Source: an uncultured Lachnospiraceae bacterium
Lineage (GTDB): Bacteria > Bacillota > Clostridia > Lachnospirales > Lachnospiraceae
DNA: 46,748 bases
Assembly (NCBI GenBank): GCA_905209075.1
Contig: CAJLRL010000017.1
Coordinates: forward strand, 1-46,748
Direction: 5' to 3'
The position numbers and the translations under genes were made by a program. Shown here piece by piece: positions 15,606 through 24,148 of this stretch; within the stretch, counting starts at the first letter, position 1; every line of letters starts with the position of its first letter. The notes under the pieces were generated by a model. That model made no database searches, had not been told where the DNA came from, and saw only the letters and a program-made list of their open reading frames with translations.

Positions 15606-16803
15606 AGAAAATTACATAAATCAGACAGAAAGTGAATTATTACATACATATAACAGATTTCCTGTAGTGTTTGATCATGGTGAAGGTGTACATCTGTATG
15701 ATACAGACGGAAAAGAATATCTTGATTTTGCGGCAGGAATAGCTGTATGCGCATTGGGATACAGTAATGAAGCGCACAAAAAAGCATTAAAAGATCAGAC
15801 AGATAAATTGCTCCACACATCTAATCTGTATTATAATACCCAGATAATGGATGCAGCGAAAAAAGTATTAGATGGCGCTGATATGGACAGGATCTTTTTC
15901 ACAAACAGTGGAACAGAGGCAATTGAAGGTGCAATAAAGTCTGCAAAGAAATATGCATACACAAGGGATGGACATGCAGGACATGAGATAATCGCAATGA
16001 AGCATTCATTCCACGGACGAAGCATAGGAGCACTTTCAGTTACAGGAAATGCACATTATCAGGAGCCGTTTGAACCGCTTATGCCGGGTGTTAAATTTGC
16101 TGATTTTAATGATCTTGAAAGTGTCAGATCACTTGTCACAGATAAGACATGTGCTGTTATCATGGAAACCGTTCAGGGAGAAGGCGGGATTTATCCGGCT
16201 GATGAAGAATTTCTCAAGGGAGTAAGAAAGCTTTGTGATGAGAACGATATCCTTTTGATACTGGATGAAATACAATGTGGAATGGGACGAAGCGGAGCTC
16301 TTTTTGCATGGCAGAAATATGGCGTAAAGCCTGATATAATGACGGTCGCAAAAGCGCTTGGCTGTGGAGTGCCGGTAGGAGCATTTATGATGACACAAAA
16401 GGTTGCCGACAAATCACTTGCACCGGGAGATCACGGAACAACATATGGAGGAAATCCGTTCGTAGGAGCTGCGATCAACGCTGTTTTTGATGAGTTTAAG
16501 AGACTTGATATTATAGGACATGTAAATGAGATCGCACCATATCTTGAATCGGAACTTGATAAACTCGTTTCAAAATATGACTGCCTTACGGCAAGAAGAG
16601 GTATGGGACTTATGCAGGGAGTAGAATGTACACTTCCTGTAGGAAAAGTATCTGCTGAAGCATTGAATCAGGGACTTGTTGTTATAACAGCAGGAAGTAA
16701 TGTGCTTCGTTTTGTCCCACCGCTTATTATTGAAAAATCAGATGTTGACGAAATGATAGAAAAACTTTCTAATACACTTGTAATACTTGGCAAAAGCTTG
16801 TAA
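15598..16803 (+). CDS. argD: Acetylornithine aminotransferase
   Basis: This 401-residue class III PLP aminotransferase converts N-acetylglutamate semialdehyde to N-acetylornithine. Visible are FFTNSGTEAIEGAIKSAKKY for cofactor phosphate binding at about 100-119, SFHGRSIGALSVTG, the LILDEIQCGMGRSG strand with D223, and the Schiff-base lysine K252 in MTVAKALGCGVP. GGAGG lies upstream of the ATG at 15598, which overlaps the argB stop (ATGAATAA), so translation is probably coupled. It ends the operon. No clear terminator follows, only the hairpin that covers the comEA ribosome site. Confidence 0.96.
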   Translation: MNKENYINQTESELLHTYNRFPVVFDHGEGVHLYDTDGKEYLDFAAGIAVCALGYSNEAHKKALKDQTDKLLHTSNLYYNTQIMDAAKKVLDGADMDRIFFTNSGTEAIEGAIKSAKKYAYTRDGHAGHEIIAMKHSFHGRSIGALSVTGNAHYQEPFEPLMPGVKFADFNDLESVRSLVTDKTCAVIMETVQGEGGIYPADEEFLKGVRKLCDENDILLILDEIQCGMGRSGALFAWQKYGVKPDIMTVAKALGCGVPVGAFMMTQKVADKSLAPGDHGTTYGGNPFVGAAINAVFDEFKRLDIIGHVNEIAPYLESELDKLVSKYDCLTARRGMGLMQGVECTLPVGKVSAEALNQGLVVITAGSNVLRFVPPLIIEKSDVDEMIEKLSNTLVILGKSL

Positions 16804-16822
16804 AATATAAAAGACATCGATC

Positions 16823-16848
16823 CTCCTTCTGGAAATCCCCGGAAGGAG
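16823..16848 (+). promoter_or_regulatory. Hairpin that covers the comEA ribosome binding site
   Basis: CTCCTTCTGG at 16823-16832 pairs with CCGGAAGGAG at 16839-16848 (one G-U) around a six-base loop. The 3' arm is the AAGGAG ribosome site of comEA, whose ATG is at 16853. The 5' arm is an anti-Shine-Dalgarno sequence, so translation should be low unless the stem is opened. Confidence 0.65.
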
Positions 16849-16852
16849 ATAT

Positions 16853-17494
16853 ATGAAAAAAATATTATATTTTATTACTGTATTGACTATGGCAGTATTT
16901 ATATTAACCGCTTGCAGAAAGAATGATGCGACGGTGTATTTTGCGTCTGAAAATACACAGGCTGATAATGATGAGGACGTATCACATCAGTCCACAGAAA
17001 ATTCTGATACATCAGTAAAAGAAAGCAGCAGTGAAAATGAAGATCAGGCTGCTGAAGTCGTGGTGTATGTCTGTGGAGAAGTCAATGATCCAGGTGTCTA
17101 TCATCTCCCCAATAAAAGCCGTGTTTGTGATGCTATAGAATCTGCGGGCGGAATGACGGATGATGCAGGCAGAGATTTCTGGAATCTTGCATCTGAAGTA
17201 TATGATGGCCAGATGATCTATGTGCCGACAAAGGAAGAAGTTGAAAGCGGAAACGTACCAAAACCAGACACGGAAAATACTGACGTTTCATCAGGTGATT
17301 CTTCAAAAATAAATATCAATACCGCATCAAAAGAAGAACTTATGACACTTGCAGGTATAGGTGAGAGCAAAGCTGATAATATTATAAAATACAGGCAGGA
17401 AAACGGCAGCTTTTCCTCTGTTGAAGATCTTACAAATGTATCAGGCATAGGTGAGTCGATATTTAATAAAATAAAAGATAGTATAACAGTTTGA
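16853..17494 (+). CDS. comEA: ComEA-type DNA receptor, lipoprotein form
   Basis: This 213-residue surface DNA-binding protein of the competence uptake machine has, in order, a lipoprotein signal with lipobox LTAC and acylated C21, an acidic Ser/Glu/Asp linker (about 24-68), an SLBB domain (about 69-128, VVVYVCGEVNDPGVY start), a second linker, and a double helix-hairpin-helix ComEA domain (about 150-213, NINTASKEELMTLAGIGESKADNIIKYR and VEDLTNVSGIGESIFNKI). ComEA in B. subtilis is held by a transmembrane helix, and the lipobox here suggests lipid anchoring instead. comEB is absent. Two-component genes follow and comEC comes 3.2 kb later. Confidence 0.9.
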   Translation: MKKILYFITVLTMAVFILTACRKNDATVYFASENTQADNDEDVSHQSTENSDTSVKESSSENEDQAAEVVVYVCGEVNDPGVYHLPNKSRVCDAIESAGGMTDDAGRDFWNLASEVYDGQMIYVPTKEEVESGNVPKPDTENTDVSSGDSSKININTASKEELMTLAGIGESKADNIIKYRQENGSFSSVEDLTNVSGIGESIFNKIKDSITV

Positions 17495-17507
17495 TAGGAG
17501 TATTTAA

Positions 17508-18200
17508 ATGCCAAAAAAAGTGCTTGTCGTAGATGACGAAAAATTAATTGTAAAAGGAATCCGCTTTAGTCTTGAGCAGGACGGAATGGAAGTGGATTGC
17601 GCATATGATGGGGAGGAAGCATTAAATAAGGCTAAGAGTAATTCATACGATATGATACTTCTTGACATTATGCTTCCTAAAATGGATGGATTTGAAGTCT
17701 GTCAGGCTATAAGGGAATTTTCGGATATGCCAATTGTCATGCTTACTGCAAAAGGTGATGATATGGATAAGATCCTTGGACTGGAATACGGGGCAGATGA
17801 TTATATTACAAAGCCGTTTAATATTCTTGAGGTAAAAGCCCGCATCAAAGCAATTATGAGAAGGACTTCACCGGCCAGACAGCAGGCCGCACAGGCTTCG
17901 GTCATTGAAAAGGGAGATCTCAAGCTGGACTGTGAAAGCAGAAGGCTTTTTATAAACGGAACAGAGATCAATCTTACGACAAGAGAATTTGAATTGCTGG
18001 AGATAATGGTAAAAAACGAAAACAAAGTTTACAGCAGGGAAAACCTGCTTAATCTTGTCTGGGGCAAGGAATATCCGGGAGATGTAAGAACTGTTGATGT
18101 CCATGTCAGGAGATTGAGGGAAAAAATAGAAACAAATCCGAGTGAACCGAAATATGTCCATACAAAGTGGGGCGTAGGATACTATTACAACCAGAAGTAG
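17508..18200 (+). CDS. OmpR/PhoB-family response regulator
   Basis: This 230-residue two-domain regulator has a receiver domain with acidic pocket D9/D10, phosphoacceptor D53 in LLDIMLPKMDG, conserved Thr in MLTAKGD and Lys in ITKPFN. Its C-terminal winged helix (about 130-228) has LTTREFELLEIMVKNENKVYSRENLL and the recognition helix region VRTVDVHVRRLREKIE. An AGGAG site precedes the ATG 13 bases after comEA. The histidine kinase follows after 15 bases, so the two form a pair. It is close in style to WalR/PhoP/MtrA regulators. Target genes are not visible. Confidence 0.95.
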   Translation: MPKKVLVVDDEKLIVKGIRFSLEQDGMEVDCAYDGEEALNKAKSNSYDMILLDIMLPKMDGFEVCQAIREFSDMPIVMLTAKGDDMDKILGLEYGADDYITKPFNILEVKARIKAIMRRTSPARQQAAQASVIEKGDLKLDCESRRLFINGTEINLTTREFELLEIMVKNENKVYSRENLLNLVWGKEYPGDVRTVDVHVRRLREKIETNPSEPKYVHTKWGVGYYYNQK

Positions 18201-18215
18201 TGGAAGGATCTCTAA

Positions 18216-19649
18216 ATGAAAGATTTTGTTAAAAGCCTGAAATTCAGACTTATTCTATTATGTGTAGCTCTTGTGCTTATTCCGGAGGTTATACTTTGCG
18301 TCGGTATTTTAAATACATATGAGTCAAGAGCTATATCTATCCGTGAGAGCGAGGTCTTAAGTCAGGCCAAAATTCTTGCAAACAAGATATCTACAAGTGA
18401 ATATTTTACAGAAAATGGCGAGGGCATAAGTAATATTGATGCCCAGATTGACATGCTCACAACTATTTATGAGGGAAGAGTTCTTGTTGTAGATCATAAT
18501 TACAAGATTATCAAAGATACGTACAATCTTGATGACAATAATACTATTATTTCAGAAGAGGTTATAAAAACCTTTGCGGCCTCAGAAATAACGAATTATG
18601 ATTCCAAAAATCACTATATTGAGTTATCTGTACCCATCAGTGATCCTAATGAAAAGGATGCAGAGATAGTCGGAGCACTTGTTGTAAGCGTTTCTACAGA
18701 TAATATCTCACTTAATCTTACATACCTTACACAGATTGCCATAACTGTTGCGATACTAAGTGGTGCGGCTGTGCTGTTTTTTGGGATATTGTTTTCTATT
18801 CACCTTATTAATCCATTTAAAAAGCTTTCCGATGGCATTGCTGATATAAAGGCCGGATATGGTGAAGCTGAACTGAATGTAAATGATTGTACAGAAACGA
18901 AAACTATCTGCAGTAATTTTAATTCGATGCTTTCAGGCATGCGTGTGATGGATGAATCAAGGCAGGAGTTCGTATCAAATGTGTCACATGAGCTTAAGAC
19001 GCCGCTTACTTCCATGAAGGTACTTGCTGATTCTATCAACAGCATGGGAGCAGAGGCTCCTATTGAAATTTACAGGGAGTTTATGGGCGATATAACGAAT
19101 GAAATAGAACGTGAGACAAAGATCATAAATGATCTTTTATCCCTTGTTAAAATGGATAAGTCTGCGGCAGACCTGAATATCGAAACTGTAAATATAAATG
19201 AAATGCTGGAGCAGATCCTTAAGAGACTTCAGCCTATAGCGGACAAACAAAAAGTAGAGCTTGTGCTTGAAAGCTTCAGACCTGTATCGGCGGAGATCGA
19301 TGAGGTAAAGCTTACACTTGCTTTTACAAATCTCGTTGAGAATGCGATAAAATATAATACTGACAGCGGCGAAGGCTGGGTACATGTATCATTAAATGCA
19401 GATCATCAGTATTTTTATCTTAAAGTTGAGGATAATGGTATAGGGATACCGGAAGAGTCTCTGGAACACATTTATGAAAGATTTTACAGAGTTGATAAAT
19501 CACATTCAAGGGAAATTGGTGGAACAGGGCTGGGACTGGCTATAACAAGAAGCTCAATACTTATGCACCGCGGTGCGATAAAAGCTCATAGTGTTTTAAA
19601 CGAAGGTACGACCTTTGATGTCCGTATTCCGCTTAACTATATTGCGTAA
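18216..19649 (+). CDS. Membrane sensor histidine kinase
   Basis: This 477-residue kinase has a first transmembrane segment at about 11-31, an extracytoplasmic sensor domain (about 32-168) with a PAS/Cache-like VLVVDHNYKIIKDTYN strand pair, a second transmembrane segment at about 171-196, HAMP (about 197-245), HisKA with H258 in SNVSHELKTPLTS, and a HATPase domain with N box LVENAIKYN, G1 box VEDNGIGIP and G2 box GGTGLGLAI. It should autophosphorylate H258 and pass the phosphate to D53 of the upstream regulator. Layout and order (RR, HK, GerMN lipoprotein) recall MtrA-MtrB-LpqB of actinobacteria. Confidence 0.95.
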   Translation: MKDFVKSLKFRLILLCVALVLIPEVILCVGILNTYESRAISIRESEVLSQAKILANKISTSEYFTENGEGISNIDAQIDMLTTIYEGRVLVVDHNYKIIKDTYNLDDNNTIISEEVIKTFAASEITNYDSKNHYIELSVPISDPNEKDAEIVGALVVSVSTDNISLNLTYLTQIAITVAILSGAAVLFFGILFSIHLINPFKKLSDGIADIKAGYGEAELNVNDCTETKTICSNFNSMLSGMRVMDESRQEFVSNVSHELKTPLTSMKVLADSINSMGAEAPIEIYREFMGDITNEIERETKIINDLLSLVKMDKSAADLNIETVNINEMLEQILKRLQPIADKQKVELVLESFRPVSAEIDEVKLTLAFTNLVENAIKYNTDSGEGWVHVSLNADHQYFYLKVEDNGIGIPEESLEHIYERFYRVDKSHSREIGGTGLGLAITRSSILMHRGAIKAHSVLNEGTTFDVRIPLNYIA

Positions 19650-19658
19650 GGAGGGGCT

Positions 19659-20642
19659 ATGAATAAAAGGATATTGGCATTTGTTCTCGTTGTAATTTCG
19701 ATTTTAAGTTTAGTTGGATGCAGCAGGAAAACGGGAAAAGATGATTTTAAACTATTCTATTTAAATATAGATATCACCGGAACACAGGCTGTTTCATATG
19801 ATTTTAAACAGGATGGTATGACGCAGAAAGAGGCAATAGATAAGCTGTTGGATAAGCTTTCAGATGCTCCTGATGATTCTAAGCTTAGAAAGACGATTCC
19901 TGACGGAGTAGAAGTCCTCAGTCATGAAGAAACCGGGTACAATTGTGTTATAGATTTTTCAAAGGAATATTATGATATGACTCCGGCGGAGGAAGTTCTT
20001 ATGAGATCTGCGGTTGTAAGGACTATAACACAGCTAGACTCAGTCATGTATATAAGCTTTACTGTTGAGTCGGCACCACTTCTTAATTCTGATGATGAAG
20101 TGATAGGGAGCATGAGTGCAGACAGCTTTGTTGAGAATCCGGGGGAACAGATCAATTCAAGTGTTGAGGAAACACTTACGTTGTATTTTGCGGACAAAGA
20201 TGGCACAGGACTTGAAAAACAGAAAAGAGTGATACATTACAGTTCGAATATTTCACTTGAGAAGCTTGTGATAGAACAGCTGATAGAGGGACCTAAGAAC
20301 AGCAAGCTTCAGGCAACACTGCCATCTACGACCAAGCTTATCAATATTTCTGTTATGGATGGTATATGTTATTTAAATCTTGATTCAACATTTAAGAATA
20401 ATTTAAATAACGAGCTCAAAGAAGATGTTATATTGTATTCTGTAGTGAATTCACTCACATCCCTGCCAAACGTGGATAAAGTACAGATATCGGTAAACGG
20501 GGAAAATAGCGGTACATTTATTTACAACTTTAAATTGAACGATATGTATGAGTTTAACAAGGAACTGGTACAGGATGCGGATTCTGAAAATAATAAGACT
20601 ACAGAGACGCAGACTGAACAGCAAAATCAAAATAATAAATAA
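19659..20642 (+). CDS. GerMN-domain lipoprotein
   Basis: This 327-residue lipoprotein has lipobox LVGC and acylated C21, followed by two GerMN (sporulation/spore germination) domains. The first is at about residues 33-145, with KEAIDKLLDKLSDAP and YNCVIDFSKEYYDMTPAEEVLMRSAVVRTITQL. The second is at about 168-290, with LEKLVIEQLIEGPKNSKLQATLP and CYLNLDSTFKNNL...DVILYSVVNSLTSLPNVDKVQISVNG. The C-terminus is a Gln/Asn/Thr-rich tail. GerMN domains occur in B. subtilis GerM and in LpqB, which modulates the MtrB kinase. Here it directly follows a kinase by nine bases and probably shares its operon, so a role as accessory sensor is inferred. A germination role is the alternative. Confidence 0.85.
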   Translation: MNKRILAFVLVVISILSLVGCSRKTGKDDFKLFYLNIDITGTQAVSYDFKQDGMTQKEAIDKLLDKLSDAPDDSKLRKTIPDGVEVLSHEETGYNCVIDFSKEYYDMTPAEEVLMRSAVVRTITQLDSVMYISFTVESAPLLNSDDEVIGSMSADSFVENPGEQINSSVEETLTLYFADKDGTGLEKQKRVIHYSSNISLEKLVIEQLIEGPKNSKLQATLPSTTKLINISVMDGICYLNLDSTFKNNLNNELKEDVILYSVVNSLTSLPNVDKVQISVNGENSGTFIYNFKLNDMYEFNKELVQDADSENNKTTETQTEQQNQNNK

Positions 20643-20643
20643 T

Positions 20644-20658
20644 GGGGGGATTTAAATA
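20644..20658 (+). promoter_or_regulatory. Ribosome site pointing to an ATA start of comEC
   Basis: GGGGGGA at 20644-20650 is followed by TTTAA and then ATA at 20656-20658. An in-frame TAA at 20653-20655 excludes any earlier start, and the next standard start codon in frame is the ATG at 20671, 20 bases from the purine run. Confidence 0.5.
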
Positions 20659-20670
20659 AACAAACGGCCA

Positions 20671-23046
20671 ATGCTGCTGTTTGCATTATCTGTTATTGGT
20701 GGGATCATTTTACATAGCAATTGGAAAATGGCCGGACTGGCAATATTTATATTTGCCTGTCTGGCAGGTTTTTTCCCTTTTTCGATAAGGTTCAGATCAA
20801 AGATATTCATTCAGACGATGATAGTCATTGTGCTATTTATCGTATCTTCAATTAATTATTCTAATCAGTATAAATTCAGGGAAATGTATATGGACGATTT
20901 GCATGACAGCATGAGCGTTGTCTGCGAAGGGGACATATATAAAATTGAAAATAGTGATCATGGTGTCAGGATATATTTAAATGATTGTGCAGTGAAATTC
21001 AAGGATGGGAAGGCTTCGCTGTGTAACAATATAATGATATACAGTGACCAAGGTGGATATTCTGTAAAAAACCGGCTTAAAGTGTATGGGAAAGTGAAGC
21101 TTTTTAAAGAGGCGGCAAATGAGGGGGAGTTTGACCTTAAGAAGTTTTACCAATCCCAGAAAATAGATTTTGCTATTTCAGCGGCGGAAATTAAAGAATA
21201 TAATACTGATGATTTTTTGGATGAAGTATGTAGAAAGCTATATGCCTTTAGAGATAAGTTTAAGGCTTCAATATACGATATAACAGATGAAAGAACAGCA
21301 GGAGTATTAAATTCGATGATAGTCGGGGACAAAAGTCTCCTGGATACAGAAATTAAAGAATTGTACCAGAATTCAGGCATATCACATATCCTTGCCATTT
21401 CAGGACTGCATGTGTCGATGATCGGAATGACATTGTACAAGCTGCTGAGGAAAAGAGGAACAAGCTTCCTTGCTGGTATGGCGGTAACAACGATTATCTT
21501 ATTCAGCTATTCTTTTATGACGGGTAATTCTGTGTCAACCCAGAGAGCTGTATATATGTGCATATGTTTTATGCTTGCAGCTGTGATAGGAAGAAAAACG
21601 GATATGCTGACATCTCTGGCTTTTACAGCAATAATTATTTTGATGGATAATCCATTTTTGTTATATTATTCTGGGTTTGTGTTTTCATTTGCTGCAATTG
21701 TTTCCATAGCTATTGTTGTTCCGGTGTTTTCTCCGGAAAAAAATGATGAACATGATGTGGAAGAAGCAAATATTAAAAAATACAAAAATAAAATCTGCAA
21801 TAAATTATTAAGCACACTGTGGAGTACCGCAGGCATACAGGTTGCAATGCTCCCGATTGTGGCATTCTACTTTTATGAAATACCATTATATTCGTTATTT
21901 ATAAATCTGATCGTTCTGCCTCTTGTGCCATTCGTTTTTGCTTTTTCTATTTTGGCTGGAGTAACTGGGCTTATAAGCATTTTTGGGGGAAAGGTAATTG
22001 TGTTTCCGGCAAAAATAATTATTGATCTATATGAAATAGTGTGTGAAGCAGTAGGAAAAATACCATATAATCAGCTTATAGTAGGAAAACCGAATGCTGC
22101 GAAAATATTATATTTCTATTTAATTTTAGGAATAATGCTTTGTATAATAAAACTTATAAAGAAAAATGTTTTGCGCAGAGTGATAAAAACGGTAGTTTGC
22201 ATATTTCTTACGATGTTACTTTGTTATAACGGAAAAGAAAAATTTGAGATAGATATACTTGATGTCGGACAGGGAGATGGAACATTTATCCAATATGCAG
22301 ATGGAACAACCGTTTTTATAGATGGAGGCAGTACAAGCAAGGACAAAATCGGTAAATATACAATAATCCCCTTTTTGAAATCTAAGGGAATTTCTGAAAT
22401 ATCATACTGGTTCGTCTCACATGCGGATGAAGATCATATAAACGGATTATATGAGCTGATGGAAGCTGGATATAAGATAGATAATTTGGCAGTGTCACAG
22501 AGTGCTGCAAAGTGTGATGAAAAAACGGCAGAGATAACAGAATTAGCGAGAAAATTAAATATAAATATAATAAAATTATCTGAAGGTGATAAGATACGGA
22601 TTACAGATGAAGATCGAATAGAGTGCTTATATCCGTATAAAAACACTGTATCTGACAACCGCAATGACATATGTCTTACGCTAAATGTGGTCTCTGGAAG
22701 CTTTAGCGCAATATTTGCAGGGGATATTCCAACGGAGACGGAGCAGGTTATTTTAGCAAACAGTAATATTGGAAAAACAAATTTGTTCAAAGTAAATCAT
22801 CATGGCTCTAAAGGTTCAAATTCGAAGGAATGGCTTTCGACAATAAAACCGGATATATCGGTTATTTCATGTGCTCTTAAAAATAATTACGGACATCCTG
22901 CTGATGAAACACTGCACAGGCTTGAAAATTGCAAAACAAGGATATTTTATACAATGTACAGTGGTCAGATCAGCATTATAAAAGATGATAAAGAAAATTT
23001 AATCATAAATAAATTTTTAGAAAATGAATCTGCAGCGGTTAGGTAG
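20671..23046 (+). CDS. comEC: ComEC/Rec2 DNA-uptake channel protein
   Basis: From ATG 20671 the product is 791 residues and carries incoming single-stranded DNA across the membrane. Order: N-terminal transmembrane helices (about 1-65), a DUF4131/OB-like domain (about 75-180), the competence membrane domain (about 210-510) with ISHILAISGLHVSMIG, and a C-terminal metallo-beta-lactamase-like domain (about 525-785) with LDVGQGDGTFIQ, VSHADEDHINGL, FAGDIP and VNHHGSKGSN. All four C-terminal motifs look intact. The ATG lacks a ribosome site at normal distance. GGGGGGA at 20644-20650 is properly spaced only for ATA at 20656, which would give the N-terminus NKRPMLLF typical of ComEC. The true start may therefore be the ATA. 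Confidence 0.93.
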   Translation: MLLFALSVIGGIILHSNWKMAGLAIFIFACLAGFFPFSIRFRSKIFIQTMIVIVLFIVSSINYSNQYKFREMYMDDLHDSMSVVCEGDIYKIENSDHGVRIYLNDCAVKFKDGKASLCNNIMIYSDQGGYSVKNRLKVYGKVKLFKEAANEGEFDLKKFYQSQKIDFAISAAEIKEYNTDDFLDEVCRKLYAFRDKFKASIYDITDERTAGVLNSMIVGDKSLLDTEIKELYQNSGISHILAISGLHVSMIGMTLYKLLRKRGTSFLAGMAVTTIILFSYSFMTGNSVSTQRAVYMCICFMLAAVIGRKTDMLTSLAFTAIIILMDNPFLLYYSGFVFSFAAIVSIAIVVPVFSPEKNDEHDVEEANIKKYKNKICNKLLSTLWSTAGIQVAMLPIVAFYFYEIPLYSLFINLIVLPLVPFVFAFSILAGVTGLISIFGGKVIVFPAKIIIDLYEIVCEAVGKIPYNQLIVGKPNAAKILYFYLILGIMLCIIKLIKKNVLRRVIKTVVCIFLTMLLCYNGKEKFEIDILDVGQGDGTFIQYADGTTVFIDGGSTSKDKIGKYTIIPFLKSKGISEISYWFVSHADEDHINGLYELMEAGYKIDNLAVSQSAAKCDEKTAEITELARKLNINIIKLSEGDKIRITDEDRIECLYPYKNTVSDNRNDICLTLNVVSGSFSAIFAGDIPTETEQVILANSNIGKTNLFKVNHHGSKGSNSKEWLSTIKPDISVISCALKNNYGHPADETLHRLENCKTRIFYTMYSGQISIIKDDKENLIINKFLENESAAVR

Positions 23047-23073
23047 ACATCTTTTGGGTAAAAATGTTATAAT
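23044..23073 (+). promoter_or_regulatory. Promoter abutting the holA start codon
   Basis: TAGACA at 23044-23049 (5 of 6), an 18-base spacer, and TATAAT at 23068-23073 (6 of 6). The expected start site, about seven bases after the -10 box, coincides with the holA ATG at 23080. The promoter begins inside the comEC stop region. Confidence 0.65.
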
Positions 23074-23079
23074 TACAAT

Positions 23080-24075
23080 ATGAAAACGATTGATAATGAT
23101 ATAAAAGCAGGAGAATTTAAAAAAGTATATTTATTATATGGTGAGGAAAGATATCTCATCAGACAGTACAGGGATAAGCTTATAAAGGCTATGGTAAAAG
23201 AGAACGATACAATGAACTTTTCGTCTTTTGAAGGAGACGGAATCAGTCAGAAAGAAATCATAGACCTCGCAGAGACACTTCCTTTTTTTGCTGACCGCAG
23301 GGTCATCCTCATCGAAGATGCAGGCATATTTAAAAAAACCGGGGATGAGCTTGGAGAGTATCTTCAGACGGCGCCGGATACGACACACTTTATATTTGTT
23401 GAGGAAAGTGTAGACAAAAGAAGCAGGATATACAAAGCAGCGGCAAAGTGCGGTAATCCTGTTGAGTTTAAAACACAGACGGATGAAACGCTTGCCAGAT
23501 GGGTTGGAACCCGCATAAGGAAAGAAGGGAAGGGTATGAGCCGGGCTGCCTATGATCTTTTTATAAGCAAGACCGGGACTGATATGGAAAATATAGATAA
23601 GGAACTTGAAAAGCTTATCTGTTACTGTCTGGACAAAGAAGTTATAGAAATTGCTGATGTGGAGGCGATCACAACAGAGCAGATCCAGAATAAGATTTTT
23701 GATATGGTAGATGCAATTGCTTCGCACAACCAGATAAAGGCTCTGGATCTTTATTATGATCTTCTCGCACTAAAAGAACCGGCTATGCGAATTATGTATC
23801 TCATATCACGCCAGTTTAATATAATGCTTACAATAAAAGCCATGACGAATCAGGGATTTGGAAATAAAGACATAGCCAAAAAGGCCGGATGCCCGGAATG
23901 GGCTGTCAGAAAGTATCAGTCACAATGCAGGGCGTATTCGATGGAACAGATAAAGCAGGCTGTAAGGGATGGAGTTGAATACGAAGAAGCAGTAAAGACC
24001 GGACGGATGAATGACCAGATGGCGGTAGAATTGTTTATTGTACAGTATTCCGCAGCTGGTACAGCAGAGAAATAA
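23080..24075 (+). CDS. holA: DNA polymerase III delta subunit
   Basis: This 331-residue clamp-loader subunit opens the beta sliding clamp. The start KKVYLLYGEERYLIRQYRDKL is the delta-subunit N-terminal AAA-like domain, without a functional P-loop as usual for delta. DRRVILIEDAGIF follows near residue 70, the central region carries ARWVGTRIRKEGKGMSRAAYD, and the C-terminal collar domain is at about 215-325. The gene directly follows comEC and faces rpsT, as in B. subtilis. There is no ribosome binding site in front of the ATG. The only G run (GGG at 23055-23057) is 22 bases away. Confidence 0.95.
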   Translation: MKTIDNDIKAGEFKKVYLLYGEERYLIRQYRDKLIKAMVKENDTMNFSSFEGDGISQKEIIDLAETLPFFADRRVILIEDAGIFKKTGDELGEYLQTAPDTTHFIFVEESVDKRSRIYKAAAKCGNPVEFKTQTDETLARWVGTRIRKEGKGMSRAAYDLFISKTGTDMENIDKELEKLICYCLDKEVIEIADVEAITTEQIQNKIFDMVDAIASHNQIKALDLYYDLLALKEPAMRIMYLISRQFNIMLTIKAMTNQGFGNKDIAKKAGCPEWAVRKYQSQCRAYSMEQIKQAVRDGVEYEEAVKTGRMNDQMAVELFIVQYSAAGTAEK

Positions 24076-24103
24076 CATTTTTAAGCATAAAATTGAGCAC
24101 AAA

Positions 24104-24140
24104 AAAACCACCAGAATGACGGTACTGGTGGTTTTATTAT
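24104..24140. terminator. Bidirectional terminator between holA and rpsT
   Basis: AAAACCACCAG at 24104-24114 pairs with CTGGTGGTTTT at 24125-24135. A runs on the left and T runs on the right make it usable from both sides. Confidence 0.9.
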
Positions 24141-24148
24141 TTATCTTA

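Noticed and set aside
23134..23727. Open frame of 197 codons on the minus strand inside holA
   Set aside because: It is antisense to holA and its translation has no family features.
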